NCBI GenBank assembly: GCA_048498315.1
Contig: JBEHYF010000162.1
Coordinates: 1-12,087 of the forward strand
Direction: 5' to 3'
DNA length: 12,087 nt
Origin: Actinoallomurus sp048498315
GTDB taxonomy: Bacteria > Actinomycetota > Actinomycetes > Streptosporangiales > Streptosporangiaceae
Positions within the stretch are counted from its first letter, which is position 1. Every line of letters begins with the position of its first letter. Below the pieces are notes generated by a model that saw nothing but the letters and a program-made list of their open reading frames with translations, did not search any database and was not told the origin of the DNA. A program made the position numbers and the translations under genes. Shown piece by piece: positions 7,902 to 12,087 of the stretch.

Positions 7902-9920
7902 ATGACCAGAACGGGCAGCCCTCCGGGCGTGCTGTCGATCAAGCCGTTCCGGCGGCTGTGGATCGCCCTGTCGTTGTCCAGTTTCGGCGATTGGCTGAGC
8001 ATTCTGGCGCTGACCGCGCTGGCCGGCTCCCTGACAAAAGGCGTCGCGCAGAACTACGCGATCGGCGGCGTCCTCGTCGTCAAGCTGCTGCCCGCGCTGA
8101 TCTTCGGCCCGCTCGCCGGCGCGGTCGCCGACCGCTTCGACCGCCGCATCACGATGGTGGTCGCCGACATCTTCCGGTTCAGCCTGTTCCTGTCGATCCC
8201 GCTGGTCGGCAGGCTCGACTGGCTGTTCATCGCGACGTTCCTCGTCGAGGTCGTCACGCTGTTCTGGATCCCGGCCAAGGAGGCCACGGTCCCGAACCTC
8301 GTGCCCAAGGAACGGCTCGAGCGGGCCAACCAGCTCAGCCTCACCTCCACGTACGGGTCGGCCCCGGTGGCGGCGGCGGTGTTCTCCGTCCTGGCCCTGA
8401 TCTCCGGCGCGCTGTTCGACACCCCGCGGCAGCAGGCCAACCTCGCCCTGTACATCAACGCGGCGACCTTCCTCGTCTCCGCGGCGACGATCTTCTCGCT
8501 ACGCGAGATCCCCAAGCAGCGCGGCCGGGTGTCGGTCCCCTCGATCCTCAAGCAGATCGTCGCGGGCTGGCGGTTCGTCGGCTCCACCTCCATGGTGCGC
8601 GGCCTGGCCGTCGGGATCACTGGCGCATTCGCGGCCGGCGGCGCGGTGATCGGCATCGCCAAGGTCTACGTCAAGCAGCTCGGCGGCGGCAACGCGGCGT
8701 ACGGCGTCGTGTTCGGCATGGTGTTCGTCGGCATGGCCGTCGGGATGTTCCTGGCGCCGCGCATCCTGAAGGCCTTCAGCCGCCGGCGGCTGTTCGGCCT
8801 GGCCATCATCGGCGCGGGCGTGTCGCTGCTGCTGATCGCGCTCGTGCCCAACCTCGTCATCGTGTCGCTGCTGACAGCGGTGCTCGGCACCGGCGCCGGC
8901 ATCGCCTGGGTGATCGGCTACACGCTCATCGGCCTGGAGGTCGACGACAGCGTGCGCGGCCGCACGTGGGCGTTCCTGCAGTCGCTCGTCCGGGTCGCGC
9001 TGCTCCTGACCGTCGCCGTGGTGCCGTTCATCGCCGGTGCGGTCGGCGAGCACCGCATCACCCTCACCGATGACAACCTCTACCGCTTCGACGGCACCAA
9101 CGCGGTGCTCGTCCTCGCGGCGGTCGTCGCCGTCATCGTCGGGCTGGCCGCCTACCGGCAGATGGACGACCGCAAGGGCATCCCGCTCACCCGCGACCTG
9201 CTGGCGGCGCTGCGCGGCGAGGAGTACCGCCCGGAGGAGCCGGGCCGCGAGCACGGCGTGTTCATCGCGGTCGAGGGCGGCGAGGGCGCCGGCAAGACCA
9301 CCCAGGCGCGGCTGCTCGCCATCTGGCTGCGCGACCAGGGCTACGACGTCGTCACCACCCGTGAGCCGGGCGCCACCAAGATCGGTATGCGGCTGCGCGC
9401 GCTGCTGCTCGACAAGGAGACCACCGGCCTGTCGCCGCGGGCCGAGGCGCTGCTGTACGCCGCCGACCGCGCCCAGCACGTCGCCGAGGTGATCGGGCCG
9501 GCGCTGCGGCGCGGCGCGATCGTCATCACCGACCGCTACATCGACTCCTCGCTGGCGTACCAGGGCGGCGGCCGCGATCTGAAGGTGAGCGAGATCGCCG
9601 ACGTCAACCGCTGGGCCACCGGCGGCCTCACCCCCGACCTGACGATCATCCTGGACGTGCCCGCCCACGTGGGGCTGGGCCGGTTCGCCTCGCCGGCCGA
9701 CCGCATGGAGTCCGAGCCGCTCGACTTCCACGAGCGGGTGCGGCGCGGCTTCCGTGCGCTGGCCGACGCCGACCCGAACCGCTACCTGGTGATCGACGGC
9801 ACGCGGCCGCAGGAGGAGATCAGCCGGGAGATCCACGACCGGGTCCGCGCGATCCTGCCCGACCCCGTCCCCGCCACCGCGGAGGCCGTCACCCACACGA
9901 TGCCCGCCATCACCGACTGA
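7902..9920 (+). CDS. tmk: Bifunctional MFS transporter / dTMP kinase fusion
   Basis: This 672-aa protein joins a membrane transporter to thymidylate kinase, which makes dTDP from dTMP and ATP for DNA synthesis. Residues 15-420 hold about ten to twelve hydrophobic helices, with an MFS motif A-like loop at 69-85 (GPLAGAVADRFDRR). A charged linker of about 30 residues leads to the kinase (452 to about 650): P-loop GGEGAGKTT at 459-467 (K465), TREPG at 486-490, DRYIDSS at 544-550, and a LID-like stretch followed by DFHERVRRGF. All catalytic motifs are present, so the kinase should be active on the cytoplasmic face. The transported substrate is unknown. I recall this fusion being annotated in other actinomycetes, including next to topA in Streptomyces, so it is not an assembly join. 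ATG 7902 lacks a clear ribosome binding site. It lies between topA and holB and probably shares the topA transcript. Confidence 0.96.
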   Translation: MTRTGSPPGVLSIKPFRRLWIALSLSSFGDWLSILALTALAGSLTKGVAQNYAIGGVLVVKLLPALIFGPLAGAVADRFDRRITMVVADIFRFSLFLSIPLVGRLDWLFIATFLVEVVTLFWIPAKEATVPNLVPKERLERANQLSLTSTYGSAPVAAAVFSVLALISGALFDTPRQQANLALYINAATFLVSAATIFSLREIPKQRGRVSVPSILKQIVAGWRFVGSTSMVRGLAVGITGAFAAGGAVIGIAKVYVKQLGGGNAAYGVVFGMVFVGMAVGMFLAPRILKAFSRRRLFGLAIIGAGVSLLLIALVPNLVIVSLLTAVLGTGAGIAWVIGYTLIGLEVDDSVRGRTWAFLQSLVRVALLLTVAVVPFIAGAVGEHRITLTDDNLYRFDGTNAVLVLAAVVAVIVGLAAYRQMDDRKGIPLTRDLLAALRGEEYRPEEPGREHGVFIAVEGGEGAGKTTQARLLAIWLRDQGYDVVTTREPGATKIGMRLRALLLDKETTGLSPRAEALLYAADRAQHVAEVIGPALRRGAIVITDRYIDSSLAYQGGGRDLKVSEIADVNRWATGGLTPDLTIILDVPAHVGLGRFASPADRMESEPLDFHERVRRGFRALADADPNRYLVIDGTRPQEEISREIHDRVRAILPDPVPATAEAVTHTMPAITD

Positions 9921-9932
9921 TCCGGACTGATC

Positions 9933-9966
9933 CGGCCGCCGCGGCGGCATGCGTTCGCGGCGGCCG
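9933..9966 (+). terminator. Terminator hairpin after the kinase-fusion gene
   Basis: Bases 9933-9943 (CGGCCGCCGCG) and 9956-9966 (CGCGGCGGCCG) form a perfect 11-bp all-G/C stem around a 12-nt loop, starting 13 nt after the stop codon. No T-tract follows. Position and stability favour a terminator. A shorter palindrome, GCCGCCGCGGCGGC (9935-9948), overlaps it. Confidence 0.5.
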
Positions 9967-10050
9967 CGCCCAGTGGTGGCGTCCTGTGGCCCGCGCCCTG
10001 TGGTGACGCGGCGCGGGAGCCGAGGCGGCCACGGGCCCCGTGCTCGCCCC

Positions 10051-10119
10051 GCGGCGTCGGCCATGAGGCGGCCGCGGGCCTTCTGCGCGGGCCGCGGCGT
10101 CCGGGCCATGAGCCGGCCG
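10051..10119. repeat. Direct repeat pair in the gap before holB
   Basis: GCGGCGTC-GGCCATGAG-GCGGCCG (10051-10074) recurs with small changes at 10094-10119 (GCGGCGTCC, GGGCCATGAG, CCGGCCG), 43 nt further on. The whole gap from 9921 to 10324 is G/C-rich, with many short repeats and inverted repeats. Frames open across it give only Arg/Pro-rich strings without a ribosome binding site, so I call no gene there. Confidence 0.5.
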
Positions 10120-10261
10120 GGCATGCGTCACCGGCGAGGCGGGCCGCCGTGACGACCCCGTGCTCGGTGGCGGGCCGGAACGCGCGCCCGATCGTCGTAC
10201 GTTCGTTGTGGCCCGGCGTCCGGGGCGCCGCACGCGAGATCGACGGCGGCGGTCACGTCGC

Positions 10262-10299
10262 CGCCGCCCCGCGGGGATGGCGGAAACGGCGGGGCGGCG
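10262..10299. other. Perfect 11-bp inverted repeat upstream of holB
   Basis: Bases 10262-10272 (CGCCGCCCCGC) and 10289-10299 (GCGGGGCGGCG) are exact complements around a 16-nt loop. The right arm ends ten bases before the candidate holB -10 box, so the repeat would overlap the -35 region. It could be an operator, or a terminator that insulates holB from upstream transcription. Confidence 0.45.
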
Positions 10300-10308
10300 C
10301 GGATGACG

Positions 10309-10317
10309 TAATAGCAT
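10309..10317 (+). promoter_or_regulatory. Candidate -10 region of the holB promoter
   Basis: TAATAG (10309-10314) overlaps TAGCAT (10312-10317) in an otherwise G/C-rich stretch. A start near 10324 would give a leader of about 42 nt containing the GAGGGG ribosome binding site of holB. It could alternatively make the in-frame GTG at 10325 a leaderless start. The -35 match is poor. Confidence 0.4.
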
Positions 10318-10366
10318 CGGGCGCGTGCCCGGCGGCCGGGAGCCGTGGGCTGAGGGGATCTTTCGG

Positions 10367-11536
10367 GTGACGGTCTACGACGATCTGGTGGGGCAGGAGC
10401 CCGTCGTGGAGCAACTGCGGGCGGCCGTGGCGGCCGGCGCGCAGGCCCTGGCCGGCGCGGGCGGCGGCGGCATGACGCACGCCTGGCTGTTCACCGGGCC
10501 GCCCGGCTCGGGCCGCTCGGTGGCCGCCCGCGCGTTCGCGGCGGCGCTGCTGTGCCCCGACCAGGGCTGCGGGCACTGCGCGTCGTGCCACCAGGTGCTG
10601 TCCGGCACGCACGCCGACGTCGAGGTCGTACGCCCGGCCGGCCTGTCGTACGGCGTCCGCGAGACCCGGGAGCTGGTGCTGCGGGCGGCCTCGTCGCCGA
10701 CCGGCGGCCGGTGGCGGATCGTCCTGTTCGAGGACGCCGACCGGTCGACCGAGCAGGCCGCGAACGCGCTGCTGAAGGCCATCGAGGAGCCGCCCGCCCG
10801 TACGGTGTGGCTGCTGTGCGCGCCGTCGCCCGACGACCTGGTGATCACCATCCGGTCCCGGTGCCGGCTGGTGATGCTGCGCACCCCGCCGGCCCGCACG
10901 GTCGCCGACGTGCTGGTCCGCCGCGACGGCATCGACCCGGACGTCGCCGCGGAGGCGGCGCGCGCCGCGCAGGGCCACATCGGCCGGGCCCGGCGGCTGG
11001 CGACGGATGAGGAGGCGCGGCGGCGGCGGTCTGAGGTGCTGGCCGTTCCGGGGCGGCTCACCGGCGTCGGGCCGGCGGTCGAGGCGGCCGAGGTGCTGGT
11101 CAAGGCGGCGGAGGCGGAGGCCAAGGCGCTCAGCGAGCAGGTCGACGCGGCCGAGACCGCGGCGCTGCGGCAGGCGCTCGGCGAGAGCGCCAAGGGCCGC
11201 ATGCCGCGCGGCACCGCCGGGGCGCTGAAGGAGCTGGAGGACCGCCAGAAGTCGCGGGCGACGCGGGCCAAGCGCGACGCGCTCGACCGCGCCCTCCTCG
11301 ACCTGGCCTCCTATTACCGCGACCTGCTCGTGATGCAGCTCGGCGCCGACGTGGAACTGGTCAACGCCGACCGTGCCCGCGAGCTGCGCGCCGCCGCAGG
11401 GAAGCCCGCCACCGGAACGCCCGAGGCCACCCTCCGCCGCCTGGAGGCGATCATGCAGTGCCGCGAGCGCCTGGAGGCCAACGTCAACCCGCAGCTCGCG
11501 GTCGAGGCCATGGCCATGGCCCTGCGCACCGGCTGA
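10367..11536 (+). CDS. holB: DNA polymerase III subunit delta-prime
   Basis: This 389-aa AAA+ subunit of the clamp loader helps place the beta sliding clamp on primed DNA. It opens with TVYDDLVGQEPVVEQL, the usual start of actinobacterial delta-prime. The Walker A position reads GPPGSGRS at 44-51, with Arg (R50) in place of Lys. Delta-prime is generally the non-hydrolysing clamp-loader subunit, so this need not signal damage. A zinc module follows with C63, C68, C71 and C74. FEDADR is the Walker B-like strand, and S164-R165-C166 is the SRC motif that supplies an arginine finger to the next subunit. The C-terminal part is helical with many Ala, Arg and Glu. I chose GTG 10367 because GAGGGG (10352-10357) lies nine bases upstream and the conserved sequence begins at once. 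An in-frame GTG at 10325 would add 14 residues. Confidence 0.94.
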   Translation: MTVYDDLVGQEPVVEQLRAAVAAGAQALAGAGGGGMTHAWLFTGPPGSGRSVAARAFAAALLCPDQGCGHCASCHQVLSGTHADVEVVRPAGLSYGVRETRELVLRAASSPTGGRWRIVLFEDADRSTEQAANALLKAIEEPPARTVWLLCAPSPDDLVITIRSRCRLVMLRTPPARTVADVLVRRDGIDPDVAAEAARAAQGHIGRARRLATDEEARRRRSEVLAVPGRLTGVGPAVEAAEVLVKAAEAEAKALSEQVDAAETAALRQALGESAKGRMPRGTAGALKELEDRQKSRATRAKRDALDRALLDLASYYRDLLVMQLGADVELVNADRARELRAAAGKPATGTPEATLRRLEAIMQCRERLEANVNPQLAVEAMAMALRTG

Positions 11537-11572
11537 CCGTCGGCGCGTCGTCGGCTTGTCGCGGAGCACGGT

Positions 11573-11612
11573 CGCGCCGGGCCGGCCGCCACAGGTGCGC
11601 CCGGCCGGCGCG
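11573..11612. terminator. Strong hairpin terminator between holB and the facing fragment
   Basis: CGCGCCGG (11573-11580) and CCGG (11582-11585) pair with CCGG (11601-11604) and CCGGCGCG (11605-11612). This gives a 12-bp G/C stem with one bulged G and a 15-nt loop, 37 nt after the holB stop. Being nearly symmetric, it could also end the minus-strand fragment that faces holB. Confidence 0.55.
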
Positions 11613-11730
11613 GGCTGAGCGGCCCGATCGGCCTGGCCCGCCGCACCGGGGCCACGCCACGCGCATGCCGTGCCCCACGGTCGCCGTACGCGGGGCCGGC
11701 CCCGCGAACTCGGGCCGGCCGACCCCGCGA

Positions 11731-12003
11731 ACCCGTGCCCGCCGCCGCGACGATGTCCGTGTCGATCGAGCCGGCATCGTCGTTCGCGGTGATGGCGCGT
11801 TCCCACAGCGCCCGGCCGGTGGTCAGGTCGACGGCCGCCACCCGGTCGCAGGGGTGGTCCTCGGCGCCGTGCTCGATCAGGCCGATGCCGTCGGTGGCCG
11901 TACGGCCTATGGCGCACAGGACGTCGAGCCCCGGAACCGTGCAGGTCCAGCGCGCCGTCCGAGATGCCGTACTTTCAACCGCCGGGTAATGTCCCCGCGC
12001 CAT
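11731..12003 (-). pseudogene. Fragment of a PQQ-type beta-propeller repeat protein
   Basis: Counting codons from ATG 12003 on the minus strand, residues 18-90 read like one or two blades of a PQQ-like propeller. WTCTVPGLDVLCAIGR is followed by GIGLIEHG, then VAAVDLTTGRALWERAI and IDTDIVAAAGT. The A-V-D-x-x-T-G-x-x-L-W core is the family signature. Two Cys (30 and 52) could pair. After residue 91 the frame turns into Arg/Gly/Pro-rich sequence that overlaps the end of holB in antisense. Upstream there is an in-frame stop within 40 nt and then the C-run of the window edge. Such proteins are usually several hundred residues long, so this is either a decayed remnant or a gene broken by sequence errors near the contig end. 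No other frame clearly continues it. Confidence 0.4.
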
Positions 12004-12038
12004 GGGCTGCCGGCTTTCCCCCGATCACGGCCCGTCCC

Positions 12039-12087
12039 GGGGGGGGGGGGGGGGAGGGGGGGGGGGGGGGTGGGGGGGGTGGTGGGT
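12039..12087. other. G-homopolymer tract at the window end, probable artefact
   Basis: The last 49 bases are almost all G, broken only by one A and a few T. Nothing comparable occurs elsewhere in the window. Runs like this at a contig end are typical of dark-cycle G calls in two-colour short-read sequencing. It should not be treated as a biological G-quadruplex region. Confidence 0.8.

Noticed and set aside
9949..10317. Several short frames on both strands in the gap before holB
   Set aside because: The products are Arg/Pro-rich strings with no ribosome binding site, no motif and heavy internal repeats, which is typical of non-coding GC-rich DNA.
12039..12087. G-quadruplex or telomere-like end
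   Set aside because: The tract lacks a regular repeat and abuts the end of the sequence, so a base-calling artefact is the simpler explanation.

Overview
The window is very GC-rich chromosomal DNA with GTG starts and G/C-rich third codon positions. The TopA C-terminal repeats, the fused MFS-dTMP kinase and a DUF5703 protein point to an actinomycete. I would guess the Streptosporangiales (Streptosporangiaceae or Thermomonosporaceae), but the sequence alone does not fix the family. No mobile element, CRISPR array or phage gene is visible. The right edge ends in a G-homopolymer that looks like a contig-end artefact.

Left part (1-5090): a tRNA-Leu(GAG) on the minus strand is followed by a divergent gene for an M20-family metallo-hydrolase. 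Two plus-strand genes for exported, low-complexity proteins follow. The first is 220 aa and carries a short in-frame 15-nt repeat. The second is 675 aa, with a signal peptide, Cys-pair segments that resemble degenerate short chaplin domains, and a C-terminal membrane anchor. A small DUF5703 gene on the minus strand faces them. From memory, chaplin genes, an M20 hydrolase and DUF5703 also lie close together in Streptomyces. If so, the large protein may be a diverged member of that surface-protein locus.

Right part (5090-11540): this is a replication and DNA-topology block in the order topA (topoisomerase I), an MFS-transporter/thymidylate-kinase fusion, and holB (DNA polymerase III delta-prime). 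All three are on the plus strand, as I recall for other actinomycetes. topA and the kinase gene are 27 nt apart with no hairpin between them. A perfect 11-bp hairpin follows the kinase. About 400 nt of repeat-rich, apparently non-coding DNA then separates it from holB, which has its own candidate -10 box and another perfect 11-bp inverted repeat upstream. A strong hairpin ends holB.

Far right (11540-12087): a short minus-strand stretch reads like part of a PQQ-type beta-propeller protein. It has no clear start, does not continue as a propeller, and lies beside the G-run, so it is either a remnant or damaged by poor sequence.

The clearest candidate for something under-described is the 675-aa chaplin-like protein with its secreted neighbour. 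The replication block is conventional, apart from the known but functionally puzzling membrane-transporter/kinase fusion.
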